Assembly: GCA_038040395.1 (NCBI GenBank)
Contig: JBBPIJ010000012.1
Location: forward strand, 10,400-74,399
Length of the DNA: 64,000 bases
Reading direction: 5' to 3'
Source of the DNA: VAXT01 sp038040395
Lineage (GTDB): Bacteria; Actinomycetota; Thermoleophilia; Gaiellales; Gaiellaceae
Shown: piece by piece, positions 21,679-30,472 of the stretch
Numbering within the stretch: position 1 is the stretch's first letter
Layout: each line of letters opens with the position of its first letter
Program-made: the position numbers and the translations under genes
Notes under the pieces: generated by a model
What the model was told of the DNA's origin: nothing
Seen by the model: the letters and a program-made list of their open reading frames with translations, nothing else
The model's database searches: none

Positions 21679-23070
21679 CTAGCGGTGGGCTAGGTACTCG
21701 AGGAGATCGGTACGCGTCAACACGCCGATCGGCTTGCCGTCTCGTGCAACCACGACTGCGTTCGCGCGGCCGCCGCTCAGTGTCGAGAACACCTCGTCGA
21801 GCTTCTCGTCGGCGTCCATGGCCGCGAGCGGAGGCTGCATCGCGGAGGACACGTTCTCGTGGAGCGCGTCCGGATTCTTGAACACGCGGTCGAGGAGATC
21901 GCGGTCCTGGAGCGAGCCGATCACGTCTGCGAGCGAGTCGAGCTCGCCGTCTCGGACGACCGGGAGCTGGGAGATCCCGTACTGCTGCATGAGGTCGATC
22001 GCCTCGCCGACCTTCTGATGCGACGAAATCGTGATCAGATCGGGCACCTTCGGCTCCTCGGTCTTCTTCGCGCTCAGCACCTCTTCGATCGTCGGCGACG
22101 GCGCGTCGCGCTCGAGGAACCCGAGGTCGAGCATGTAGTTGTCGTCGTAGAACTTCGAGAGGTACGGGCGCCCGCTGTCGGGAATGAGAGTGACGACGGT
22201 CTTGCCCTTGCCGAGCTGCTTCGCGATCTCGATCGCGGCGTGGACGGCGGTGCCCCCTGAGCCGCCGATCAGCAGACCTTCTTCGCGGGCCATCCGCCTG
22301 GCCGTGAGGAACGAGTCCTTGTCAGACACTGTCACCCACTGGTCGACGATCTCGCGGTTAAAGGTCTCGGGGTAGAAGTCCTCGCCGACGCCCTCGACGA
22401 GGTAGGGATGCATCTCGTCCTCGCCGGCGGTATAGATCGATCCCTCCGGATCGGCGCCCACGACGAGCATGTCGGGCTTCTGTTCCTTCAGGAACTTGCC
22501 GGTGCCGGAGATTGTCCCGCCCGTACCGACGGCGATCACGAGCGCATCGATCTCGCCGCCCGTCTGCTCCCAGATCTCCGGGCCCGTCGTCTCGTAGTGC
22601 GCGTCCGGGTTGCCCATGTTCGTGTACTGGTCGGGCTTGTACGCGCCGGGGATCTCCTCGGCGAGGCGGTCCGAGACCGAGTAGTAGCTCTCGGGCGACT
22701 CTGGCGCGACCGCGTAGGGGCAGATGACGACCTCCGCGCCGTACGCGCGCAGGAGCGAGATCTTCTCCTGGCTCATCTTGTCGGGCATGACGAAGATGCA
22801 GCGGTAGCCCTTGAGCGCGGCGGCGATCGCGAGGCCGACGCCGGTGTTGCCGGAGGTCGGCTCGACGATCGTCCCGCCCGGCTTCAGCTTGCCGGCGTGC
22901 TCGGCCTCCTCGATCAGCTTGATCCCGATCCGGTCCTTCACGGATCCGCCCGGGTTCATGTACTCGAGCTTCGCGACGACCGTCGCCGCACCCTCGGGAA
23001 CGATGCGCTGAAGCCGCGCGAGCGGCGTCTGGCCGACGAGGTCGAGAACGGTCGGATACTCGCGCGCCAT
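21679..23070 (-). CDS. cbs: Cystathionine beta-synthase with C-terminal CBS-domain pair
   Basis: A 463-residue PLP enzyme condensing serine and homocysteine. Catalytic domain: LVGQTPLARL, Schiff-base Lys in NPGGSVKDRIG, EPTSGNTGVGLA and the phosphate loop VGTGGTISGTG. From about residue 335 come two CBS repeats (SSHQKVGEAIDLMQQYGI and a final ANAVVVARDGKPIGVLTRTD), the Bateman module often used for adenosyl-ligand control. No haem-binding N-terminus is present. Start ATG 23070 (MAREYPTVLDLVGQTP) is favoured over an upstream extension lacking homology. It leads a four-gene operon and is divergent from the sigma factor gene with a 56-base gap. Confidence 0.93.
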   Translation of the reverse strand: MAREYPTVLDLVGQTPLARLQRIVPEGAATVVAKLEYMNPGGSVKDRIGIKLIEEAEHAGKLKPGGTIVEPTSGNTGVGLAIAAALKGYRCIFVMPDKMSQEKISLLRAYGAEVVICPYAVAPESPESYYSVSDRLAEEIPGAYKPDQYTNMGNPDAHYETTGPEIWEQTGGEIDALVIAVGTGGTISGTGKFLKEQKPDMLVVGADPEGSIYTAGEDEMHPYLVEGVGEDFYPETFNREIVDQWVTVSDKDSFLTARRMAREEGLLIGGSGGTAVHAAIEIAKQLGKGKTVVTLIPDSGRPYLSKFYDDNYMLDLGFLERDAPSPTIEEVLSAKKTEEPKVPDLITISSHQKVGEAIDLMQQYGISQLPVVRDGELDSLADVIGSLQDRDLLDRVFKNPDALHENVSSAMQPPLAAMDADEKLDEVFSTLSGGRANAVVVARDGKPIGVLTRTDLLEYLAHR

Positions 23071-23126
23071 TGTTGAAAAGCGTACTTCACTAAAGAATCT
23101 GTGGGCCTCCAAGGATCGTTGGTGAG

Positions 23127-23606
23127 ATGAGACTGAATCGAGGAGCATCCGTCGCCGAGCTCGAGCGGGTCTACCGCGCCGACTTCTCGCGGTTCGTTCG
23201 GGTGGCGACGGCCGTTGCGGGCGACGAGCAGTCGGGTGCGGACGCAGTGCACGACGCGTTCGTGCAGGCGGTGCGCAAGCGCCGCTCGTTCCGTGGCGAA
23301 GGTCCGCTCGAAGCGTGGATCTGGCGGATGGTCGTCAACGCGGCGAAGAAGCGGATCGCCCTTCGACCGGCGGCCGAGGCCGAGAAGTTCCCCGTCGAGT
23401 ACGAGAACGGCTTCGGTGACCCGGTTCGCTCGCTCATCGCGGCGCTTCCCGAGCGGCAGCGTCTGTCGCTGTTTCTGCGCTACTACGCCGACCTCGACTA
23501 CGAGGGCATTGCTGCAGCACTCGGTGTCTCGGCCGGGACGGTTGGCGCGACGCTCAATGCGGCGCACGCCGCTCTACGCACCTCACTGAAGGAGGCCCAA
23601 CGATGA
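23127..23606 (+). CDS. ECF-type RNA polymerase sigma factor
   Basis: 159 residues with region sigma-2 (DFSRFVRVATAVAGDEQSGA then DAVHDAFVQAVRKR and WIWRMVVNAAKKR) and region sigma-4 (LPERQRLSLFLRYYADLDYE, GIAAALGVSAGTVGATL). This is the usual size for an extracytoplasmic-function sigma factor. It overlaps the next gene by 4 bases (ATGA), so that membrane protein is probably its regulator. It is transcribed divergently from the cystathionine beta-synthase operon. Confidence 0.92.
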   Translation: MRLNRGASVAELERVYRADFSRFVRVATAVAGDEQSGADAVHDAFVQAVRKRRSFRGEGPLEAWIWRMVVNAAKKRIALRPAAEAEKFPVEYENGFGDPVRSLIAALPERQRLSLFLRYYADLDYEGIAAALGVSAGTVGATLNAAHAALRTSLKEAQR

Positions 23607-24877
23607 AGGACGTGAAGGAGATCCTCGAACGCGTCGTGCCCGAACCGACGCGCGAGGTGGACTGGGACGCCGTACTCCGCGACGCGAGGCCTTCTGGCGC
23701 CCGTCGGGCCGCGCCGCGCGTCGCGATACTCGTCGCGGCTGTGGCGTTCGCCGCGCTCCTCGCGGTCGCCCCGTGGCGTGGAGCCGAGCGGGCCGGGATT
23801 ATCGATCGCGCGCTGGCCGCGGTCGGCGACGGGCCGGTCCTGCACGTCGTCCTTCGCGACAACCTGTTGCCTACAGTGACCCTTGTCGATCTCAGCACTG
23901 GAGAACGCAAGCGCGTGTCCGAGGAGAGGGAGCTGTGGTACGACCAAGGTCGGGGGCGCATCCGTGAGGTCTTGCGGTTCGGCGGAGTCGTCGAATACGA
24001 AGACGCCTACACGGTCGGACCGAACAATCAGGCGCCGGAGGTCACGCAGTTCTCGGCTGACTATCGACGCGCTCTCGAAGCCGGAACGGCCCGCGTCGAC
24101 GGGAAAGATGTGATCGAGGGGATTCCCGTGTACTGGATCACTGTGCTTCGCGAGGCCATGACCGTGTTCCCGAGCCGGAAGACCTATGAACTGGTGAAGC
24201 AGGTGGCCATCTCCCGCGAGACCTACAAGCCCGTCGCTATTCGAGCAACGCACGACGCTTGGCCAACGTGCAAGCCCGTATGCACGACGACGAGCCAGCG
24301 CGTGCTTCGGCTCGAGACGATGGGCCACGACGAAGTCGACCTCGCGAGATCGCATGAGGCAGCGGGTGACAGACTCGCGACCGGAGACCCGGCGTACAGA
24401 GGGCCGAACGAAATCCCTGTCGAGCGAGCCGCGGAGATCCTCGGCCGGACGCCCTTCTGGCTCGGCCGCGAGCATGCGGATCTGCCGCTTGCGCATGCGT
24501 TGAGCTTCTTCTTCCTAATCGGCTCCGAGCGCGAGCGGTCAGGCGTCGACTTCTTCTACGGGAAAGGCGCCGATGACCTCAGCACGCCGCAGGACGAGTC
24601 GACATCGGGCCAGCCGTTTGTCTCGATGACCGAGACGACGGATCGCAACTTCGCGGCACATATCCGCAATTACGGCTCGTCTCTGCGTCCCGGCTCGCTG
24701 ATGGGGTACGTCCCTCCAGATGGACGGATCTTGGTCACCCGTGGACGCTTTGGTTTTCTCGTGCGCGACGGCGTCTACATCCGGATGGAAGCGTCCGACG
24801 GGAAGCTGCTTCTCGACGCGGCCCGGTCGCTGCGACCGATGCCTGCCTCTAGTGCCGAAAGTGGCGCCGGTGGGTGA
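23603..24877 (+). CDS. Single-pass membrane protein, probable anti-sigma/regulatory partner
   Basis: 424 residues of unknown family. The N-terminal 38 residues are cytoplasmic (VKEILERVVPEPTREVDWDAVL), followed by a transmembrane helix at about 40-57 (VAILVAAVAFAALLAVAPW) and a large exported domain. No HxxxCxxC zinc anti-sigma motif is visible. The ATGA overlap with the ECF sigma gene suggests it controls that sigma factor, but this rests on context only. Its 3' end overlaps convergent purH by 29 bases. Confidence 0.75.
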   Translation: MKDVKEILERVVPEPTREVDWDAVLRDARPSGARRAAPRVAILVAAVAFAALLAVAPWRGAERAGIIDRALAAVGDGPVLHVVLRDNLLPTVTLVDLSTGERKRVSEERELWYDQGRGRIREVLRFGGVVEYEDAYTVGPNNQAPEVTQFSADYRRALEAGTARVDGKDVIEGIPVYWITVLREAMTVFPSRKTYELVKQVAISRETYKPVAIRATHDAWPTCKPVCTTTSQRVLRLETMGHDEVDLARSHEAAGDRLATGDPAYRGPNEIPVERAAEILGRTPFWLGREHADLPLAHALSFFFLIGSERERSGVDFFYGKGADDLSTPQDESTSGQPFVSMTETTDRNFAAHIRNYGSSLRPGSLMGYVPPDGRILVTRGRFGFLVRDGVYIRMEASDGKLLLDAARSLRPMPASSAESGAGG

Positions 24878-26387
24878 ACACCATCGTCGCGCCGGCCTTC
24901 TCGACCGCATCGATCACGTCCTGGTCGCGCTTCGAGCCGCCCGGCTGGATGATCGACCCGACGCCTGCCTCGAGCGCGACGCGCGGGCCGTCCGGGAACG
25001 GGAAGAACGCATCTGACGCGAGCGCGGCCCCCGCGAGGTCGTGGCGGTGCTCGCGTGCCTTGTCGACCGCGATCTTGACCGCGTCGACGCGGCTCATCTG
25101 GCCGGCGCCGATGCCGACCGTCTGGAGGTCCTTCACGAGCACGATCGCATTCGAGGTCACGTGCTTGCAGACGCGCCACGCGAACAGCAGATCGCCCCAG
25201 TCGGCCTCTGTCGGCTTGCCGCTGACGACCTCCATCCCCTCGCGATCCTCGACGCCCCAGTCGCGATCCTGGACGAGCAGCCCGCCGAGCACGCGCCGGA
25301 AGTCGCGCTCGCCGGGATCGAAGCCGCGGCGCTCGTGGTCGACGAGGATCCTGGTGTTCGGCTTCTGGCGCAGCGCCTCGAGCCCGGCCTCGTCGTAGTC
25401 CGGCGCGAGCAGCACCTCCACGAACTGCTCTGCGATCTCGCCGCCGAGTTCCGCGCCGACCGGGCGGTTGAGCACGACGACTCCCCCGTACGCCGAGAGC
25501 GGATCGGAGGCGAGCGCCTTTTCGTACGCCTCCTCGATCGAACCGGCGACCGCGACTCCGCTCGGGTTCGCATGCTTGACGATCACGCAGGCCGGAACGG
25601 TCAGCTCCAACATCAGCATCCGCCCTGCGGAGAGATCGCTGAGGTTGTTGAACGAGAGCTCCCGCCCGTGCAGCTGCCCGACCCGAGAGAGAAGGTGGCG
25701 CCGAGCTCCGGCCTCGGCGTAGTACGCCGCGCGCTGATGCGGGTTCTCGCCGTAGACGAGGTCCGTCACCTTCTCGAAGCCGGGGATGAGGAGCTGGGGG
25801 AAAGCGTCTCTGTCGGCGAACCAACGCGCGATTGCCGCCTCGTAGGAGGCGGTCACCGAGAAAGCCTCCGACGCCAGCGCCCGCCTCGTCTCGAGCGCGA
25901 TCTCGCCCGACTCCTTCAGCTCCGCCAGGATCGACCCGTAGCGCGCGGGCAGGCAGACGGGCGCGACGTGGGCGAAGTTCTTCGCCGCGGCGCGAAGCAT
26001 CGACGGGCCGCCGATGTCGATCATCTCGACGGCGTCCTCCTCCTTGACGCCGTGCCGCGAGACGACCTGGGTGAACGGGTAGAGGTTCACGCAGACGAGG
26101 TCGAACGGCTGAATGCCATGCTCGTCGAGGGCAGAGAGGTCGTCGGGGTTGTCCCGGCGGGCGAGGATCGCCGCATGGATGCGGGGATGGAGCGTCTTCA
26201 CGCGCCCGCCGAGGAGCTCCGGAATCTCCGTCAGGTCCTCGACCCGCTTGACGTTGATCCCGTGCTCGGCGAGGTGGTCGGCTGTGCCGCCGCTCGCGAC
26301 CAGCTCGACGCCCAGGTCGACGAGCCCGCGCGCGAACTCGGCGAGCCCCGTCTTGTCGAACGTGGATAGAAGCGCTCGCTCGATCAT
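24849..26387 (-). CDS. purH: Bifunctional AICAR transformylase / IMP cyclohydrolase
   Basis: 512 residues catalysing the last two steps to IMP. The N-terminal MGS-like cyclohydrolase domain begins ALLSTFDKTGLAEFARGLV and has SGGTADHLAEHG and GRVKTLHPRIHA. The C-terminal transformylase domain contains the catalytic KHANPSGVA and ends in MVFTHRRHFRH. Full length. It is last in purM-purN-purH, with ATGA overlap at its start with purN. Confidence 0.97.
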   Translation of the reverse strand: MIERALLSTFDKTGLAEFARGLVDLGVELVASGGTADHLAEHGINVKRVEDLTEIPELLGGRVKTLHPRIHAAILARRDNPDDLSALDEHGIQPFDLVCVNLYPFTQVVSRHGVKEEDAVEMIDIGGPSMLRAAAKNFAHVAPVCLPARYGSILAELKESGEIALETRRALASEAFSVTASYEAAIARWFADRDAFPQLLIPGFEKVTDLVYGENPHQRAAYYAEAGARRHLLSRVGQLHGRELSFNNLSDLSAGRMLMLELTVPACVIVKHANPSGVAVAGSIEEAYEKALASDPLSAYGGVVVLNRPVGAELGGEIAEQFVEVLLAPDYDEAGLEALRQKPNTRILVDHERRGFDPGERDFRRVLGGLLVQDRDWGVEDREGMEVVSGKPTEADWGDLLFAWRVCKHVTSNAIVLVKDLQTVGIGAGQMSRVDAVKIAVDKAREHRHDLAGAALASDAFFPFPDGPRVALEAGVGSIIQPGGSKRDQDVIDAVEKAGATMVFTHRRHFRH

Positions 26388-26923
26388 GAGATGAGCTCCC
26401 GGACGGCCCTCGGCAACAGGCGATGCTCGACGGCCTTGACGCGCTCGCGCAGCGTCTCGACGGTGTCGTCCTCACGCACGGGGACGGGCTCGGCGGCGAT
26501 CACGGCTCCGCTGTCCACGCCCTCGTCGACGTAGTGCACCGTGGCCGCGGTCTCGCTCGCTCCCGCCGCCAGCACGTCCTCGATCGGGTGCGCCCCGGGA
26601 AACGCGGGCAGCGGCGCCGAATGGGTGTTGACGATCCGCCCGGGAAAGCGTTCGAGGAAGGTGGGGCGGAGAAGATGCATGTAGCCGGCGCAGACCACGA
26701 GCTGCACGCCTCGTTCTGCGAGCCAGTCGGCCATGGCCCGGTCCCGCTCCTCGCGGCTCTCGTAGTCCTCTAGCTCGAAGACCTGCGTCGGGATCTCGGC
26801 GGCTCCGGCTCGCTCGAGCGCGCGGGCGCCGGACTTGTTCGAGGCGACGGCGGCGATCGGCAACCCTTCGTCGATCAGCGCTTGGAGGTTCGTCCCTTCG
26901 CCCGAGACCAGGACGCCGATCAC
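26384..26923 (-). CDS. purN: Phosphoribosylglycinamide formyltransferase (folate-dependent)
   Basis: 179 residues, slightly short for the family. It converts GAR to formyl-GAR using 10-formyl-THF. VLVSGEGTNLQALID is the N-terminal phosphate-binding motif. The catalytic Asn, His and Asp are in RIVNTHSAPLPAFPGAHP and YVDEGVDSGAV. GTG start at 26923 overlaps the purM stop (GTGA), and its stop overlaps the purH ATG, so the three genes are translationally coupled. Confidence 0.95.
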   Translation of the reverse strand: MIGVLVSGEGTNLQALIDEGLPIAAVASNKSGARALERAGAAEIPTQVFELEDYESREERDRAMADWLAERGVQLVVCAGYMHLLRPTFLERFPGRIVNTHSAPLPAFPGAHPIEDVLAAGASETAATVHYVDEGVDSGAVIAAEPVPVREDDTVETLRERVKAVEHRLLPRAVRELIS

Positions 26924-27825
26924 GTGATCCTCCCGATCACGTGGCCCGCGGCGGCGTCGGCGGCGGGCACGACGGCGCACATCCCGATGCCGACGTTGAA
27001 GACGCGCCGCTGCTCTTCCTCGTCCACCCCCTGGTCGGTCAGCCAGGCGTAGACCGGCGGACGCTCCCAGGCGTCCCAGTCGATCTCGGCGCTGCGACCC
27101 TCCGGCAGGACGCGCGAGAGGTTGCCCAGGATGCCGCCGCCCGTGACGTGTGCGAGTGCCTTCACGTCCGCGCGCTCGCGCAGCTCCCGCACCTCGTCGA
27201 CGTAGAGCTTGTGCGGCTCGAGCAGGAGGTCCGCGTCGAAGTCGCCCTCTCCGACGAGCTTTCGCACGAGCGAGAAGCCGTTTGTGTGCAGTCCGGAGGA
27301 GGGGAGGCTCAGAACGGCGTCGCCGGCCTCGACGCGGGAGCCGTCGATGACGCGGTCGCGGGTGACGAGCCCGACGCACGTGCCCGCGAAGTCGAGCTCC
27401 TCGTCACGGTAGACCCCGGGCAGCTCGGCTGTTTCGCCGCCGAGGAGGGCGCAACCCGCCGCGCGGCAGACTTCCGCGGCTCCCTCGACGAGCTCGGCGA
27501 CCTGCTCGAGGGCGAGCGAGTGACCGGCGACGTAGTCGAGGAAGAAGAGCGGGTCTGCCCCCGTGCAGAGGACGTCGTCGATGCAGTGCGCGGCGAGGTC
27601 GGCGCCGGCGGAGCGGAGCCGTCCGGCGCGCCGCGCGAGGATGAGCTTCGTTCCGACGCCGTCGGTCGAGGCCGCGAGAAGCCGTTCGTCATCGAGCGGG
27701 TACAGGCCGGCGAAGGCGCCGAAGCCGGTCGCCCCGGTCGACTCGACAGCCGCGCGCAGCCGTTCGACGATCGAATCGGCGAGCGCGAGTGAGACCCCTG
27801 AGGCCTCGTACGTCTTCCCCTCCAC
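26920..27825 (-). CDS. purM: Phosphoribosylformylglycinamidine cyclo-ligase (AIR synthetase)
   Basis: 301 residues, ATP-dependent closure of FGAM to AIR. Family signatures: STDGVGTKLILA, HCIDDVLCTGADPLFFLDY, LLGGETAELPG, SSGLHTNGFSLVRK, HVTGGGILGNLSRVLP. It is first gene of the purM-purN-purH operon. It is a little shorter at the C-terminus than many homologues (about 330-350) but retains all core motifs. Confidence 0.96.
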   Translation of the reverse strand: MEGKTYEASGVSLALADSIVERLRAAVESTGATGFGAFAGLYPLDDERLLAASTDGVGTKLILARRAGRLRSAGADLAAHCIDDVLCTGADPLFFLDYVAGHSLALEQVAELVEGAAEVCRAAGCALLGGETAELPGVYRDEELDFAGTCVGLVTRDRVIDGSRVEAGDAVLSLPSSGLHTNGFSLVRKLVGEGDFDADLLLEPHKLYVDEVRELRERADVKALAHVTGGGILGNLSRVLPEGRSAEIDWDAWERPPVYAWLTDQGVDEEEQRRVFNVGIGMCAVVPAADAAAGHVIGRIT

Positions 27826-27871
27826 CTCCCTACGAGTCTATTGGCTGTAGCGGCGGCCTACACTCGAGCCG

Positions 27872-28738
27872 ATGCTGCTCGCCCATTCGGCGTCCACGAC
27901 ATGGTCCTTCGAGCCGCTCCAGCTCGTTCCGCTGGCGATCGGTGCGCTTCTCTATGCGCAGCGGGCGCGGACGCTCGCGAGCCGTGGCACGCCGGTCGCG
28001 ACCTGGCGTCTCGCTCTGTTCGGGCTCGGCATCGCGCTCATCGCCGTCTCGCTCGTCTCGCCGATCGCGACGCTCGGGGAGGAGGAGTCGTTCGCGTTCC
28101 ACATGGTCCAGCACCTGTTGCTCGGGGACCTCGGCCCGCTCTGCATCGTCGCCGGGCTGACCGGCGCGCTTCTGCGGCCGATCCTGTCGGTGCGGGCGAT
28201 TCGGGCGCTGCGCTTCCTTGCTCACCCGCTCGTCGCACTCCCACTCTGGACGGCGAACCTCTTCCTGTGGCACCTGCCGACCCTCTGGGAGGCGGCGCTT
28301 CGGCACGAGTCCGTCCATGCCCTCGAGCATGCGTGCTTCTTCACCGCGGGGGCGATCATGTGGGCGGCCGTCGTCGAAGTGCTTCCCGGGCCGGAATGGT
28401 TCGGGACGGGCGCGAAGATGGGGTACATCGCCGCCGTCCGGGTCGTCTCTACGATTCTCGGAAACGTCCTCATCTGGGCGGGCACGCCCTTCTACGTCAT
28501 CTACGAGGAGGCGCATCGCCCATGGGGGCTCTCGCCGTCGGCGGACCAGGGGATCGCCGGCGGGATCATGATGATCGAAGGCTCGCTGGTGACGATCGGC
28601 GCGCTCGCATGGCTGTTCCTGCGGCTCGCTCGGGAGGGCGAGCTACGGCAGGAGCTGCTTGAGCGCGGCCTGGATCCTCGGGCAGTCCGCCGGGCCGTTC
28701 GCTACGGACGCGGCCAAGAGCTTTCGGGCTCCTCCTGA
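27872..28738 (+). CDS. ctaG: Cytochrome c oxidase assembly protein, CtaG (caa3) family
   Basis: 288 residues, multi-pass membrane protein with about seven hydrophobic segments and the family motifs HMVQHLLLGDLGPL, LFLWHLPTLWEAAL, HALEHACFF and a DQGIAGGIMMIEG near the end. It is implicated in copper delivery to caa3-type oxidase. No oxidase subunit gene is nearby in the window. It is divergent from purM with a 46-base gap. Confidence 0.9.
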   Translation: MLLAHSASTTWSFEPLQLVPLAIGALLYAQRARTLASRGTPVATWRLALFGLGIALIAVSLVSPIATLGEEESFAFHMVQHLLLGDLGPLCIVAGLTGALLRPILSVRAIRALRFLAHPLVALPLWTANLFLWHLPTLWEAALRHESVHALEHACFFTAGAIMWAAVVEVLPGPEWFGTGAKMGYIAAVRVVSTILGNVLIWAGTPFYVIYEEAHRPWGLSPSADQGIAGGIMMIEGSLVTIGALAWLFLRLAREGELRQELLERGLDPRAVRRAVRYGRGQELSGSS

Positions 28739-28807
28739 CTCTTCTACGATCCCGCGGGTAGGAAACGAGAGATAGTTACCGCACACGCGCCTTTGAAAGG
28801 AGAACGC

Positions 28808-29065
28808 ATGGCGACACCGCCCGAGCAACCGTCCCGCCCAAGCTACGGCTACCACCCCGGGGCGTCGCTCGACTTCGCACGGCTGCCGATTCCCGGTAAC
28901 GCCGAGTTCCTCGTCTACGTCATCGCTCTGATCGTCTTCCTGCTCGTCGCGCTCATCGACGACACCGTCGACGCCGGTGCCTGGATGACCGCCGCGACGG
29001 TCACAACTTCGGCGTACCTGCTCTCGCGTGGGATCGCGAAGGCAAGCCGAGTGCTCGAGCAGTAG
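28808..29065 (+). CDS. Small two-helix membrane protein, unknown function
   Basis: 85 residues, start ATG 28808 behind AAAGGAG. A proline-rich N-terminus (TPPEQPSRPSYGYHPG) is followed by two hydrophobic segments, FLVYVIALIVFLLVALI at about 36-52 and a weaker one around ATVTTSAYLLSRGIA. No recognised family. The strong ribosome site supports it as a real gene. It converges on the LVIVD gene. Confidence 0.75.
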   Translation: MATPPEQPSRPSYGYHPGASLDFARLPIPGNAEFLVYVIALIVFLLVALIDDTVDAGAWMTAATVTTSAYLLSRGIAKASRVLEQ

Positions 29066-29081
29066 CTCCCTTCAGGTGCCC

Positions 29082-29104
29082 CTGGCGGGCCGACGGCCCG
29101 TCAG
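29082..29104. terminator. Hairpin between convergent genes
   Basis: CTGGCGGGCC (29082-29091) pairs with GGCCCGTCAG (29095-29104) around GAC, with one G-T wobble. It lies between the stop at 29065 (+) and overlaps the stop of the minus-strand gene at 29101, fitting a bidirectional terminator. No T-tract. Confidence 0.55.
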
Positions 29105-30444
29105 GGCGCCAGGGCGCCGGCGCCGCGAGTGAGCCGCGCGACCGGCATGGTGCTCGTGATCGATGGCGGCAGGAGGTTTTCCTGAGTCTGCGCGTTCAGG
29201 TGCGGCCACGTCGCAGCGTACGGGGAGTACGGGACGGCCAACGTGAAGACGTCCTGTCCCCGCCTCATGTCATTCGCATAGATCCGGCCGTTGTACCAGT
29301 AGGACGACCAGACCTCGCCGGTCGTGGGGGCGCCGTCCGCGTCGTAGTACGCGATCTCCTGTGGCTGCGCCGGGTTCGTGAAGTCGACCACGGAGGTACC
29401 TCCGTAGTACCAGGCAGCGACGAGCAGGTAGCGGCCCGCGACCGGAATGATGTTGCCGTTGTGCACCGAGCAGTAGCTCGATTGTGCGCGCGGGATCATG
29501 AACGAGCTCATCAGCGCGGCGTCACTGACGCGGAAGACCCGGATCCTCCCGTCGCCACCCGACTGGCAGGTGCCCGTGAAGCTCTCGTCGTCCCAGACGA
29601 CGTACTGGCCGTCCCAGGTGAACTCCGCCGAGTGCCAGTAGTTCACGCCGGAAGCGGTGACGTGCACGGGGTTCGTCGTTCCCGGGTTTGCCGGGTCGGT
29701 GATGTCCCAGATCTGCCCCTCGTTCGCACAGGAGGCGGCCGCCTTGTGAATCGCCAGGAAGACGGTGATGTCGTGGCAGCCGGGGACGTTCGCCGTGAGC
29801 TGCGGCTGCGACAGGACGCTCGCCGTCTCCGGAGAGTCCAGCGGCACCTGGACGATCGAGATCTTGCGGAACGGGCTCGCGCAATTCGGGCCGGTGCTTC
29901 CCGGGTACGAGGAGATGTAGAGCAGCAGCCGGCTGTTCGCCGGGTCCGGGATGAGCGTGTGCGTGTGCGAGCCGCAGTCGGTGTAGACCGAACGGATCAG
30001 GACCGGGTTCGCCGGGTCGGTCAGGTCGAAGATCCGGATCCCCTCGAAGCAGGCCGGCCCGCAGGCCGACGTGTCGCTGCTACGGAGCGCGCTGCACGTC
30101 GTCGCACCGTTCGTTTGCGGCGTGTCGTTCGACAGGAAGAGGAGGAGGCGGCCGTTGTGCTCCCAGAGCGACACGTCGTTCTGAGGCCCGCGGCACAGCT
30201 TGGTTGTGATCAGCTGCTGGGTCTGCGTGTTGAAGACGCGGAAGCCGTCGTAGTTGCCGGCAACGGCGATGTTGCCCCAGAACGCGATGTCCGAGTGCGT
30301 TCGACCGGCCGTCGTGTCGATGAGGCTGTAGTCGAGCCGCATGTTCGAGCTGTTCGTCGCCGGCGCTCGCTCGGCCGAAGCCGGCTGGAGCGCGACGAGC
30401 GCCGCAACGACCGGGAGCAGGCAGAGAAATCGGCGCGGGGTCAT
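29101..30444 (-). CDS. Secreted LVIVD-repeat / beta-propeller protein
   Basis: 447 residues. Signal peptide MTPRRFLCLLPVVAALVALQ is followed by repeated modules of the LVIVD/choice-of-anchor type: GIRIFDLTDPANPVLIRSVY, GQIWDITDPANPGTTNPVH and TSVVDFTNPAQPQEIAYYD. Cysteines (for example ACGPACFEG, TGTCQSGG) may form disulfides outside the cell. Exported, function unknown. It starts 28 bases after purF, on the same strand, so it may be read through from the purine operon. ATG 30444 is chosen for the signal peptide. Confidence 0.85.
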   Translation of the reverse strand: MTPRRFLCLLPVVAALVALQPASAERAPATNSSNMRLDYSLIDTTAGRTHSDIAFWGNIAVAGNYDGFRVFNTQTQQLITTKLCRGPQNDVSLWEHNGRLLLFLSNDTPQTNGATTCSALRSSDTSACGPACFEGIRIFDLTDPANPVLIRSVYTDCGSHTHTLIPDPANSRLLLYISSYPGSTGPNCASPFRKISIVQVPLDSPETASVLSQPQLTANVPGCHDITVFLAIHKAAASCANEGQIWDITDPANPGTTNPVHVTASGVNYWHSAEFTWDGQYVVWDDESFTGTCQSGGDGRIRVFRVSDAALMSSFMIPRAQSSYCSVHNGNIIPVAGRYLLVAAWYYGGTSVVDFTNPAQPQEIAYYDADGAPTTGEVWSSYWYNGRIYANDMRRGQDVFTLAVPYSPYAATWPHLNAQTQENLLPPSITSTMPVARLTRGAGALAP

Positions 30445-30472
30445 GGGGCTCCGGGGATGGTAATAGGTTCGC

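Noticed and set aside
23071..23126. SAM or other riboswitch before the cystathionine beta-synthase operon
   Set aside because: Only 56 bases separate it from the divergent sigma factor gene, too short for a known SAM riboswitch, and no conserved core was seen.
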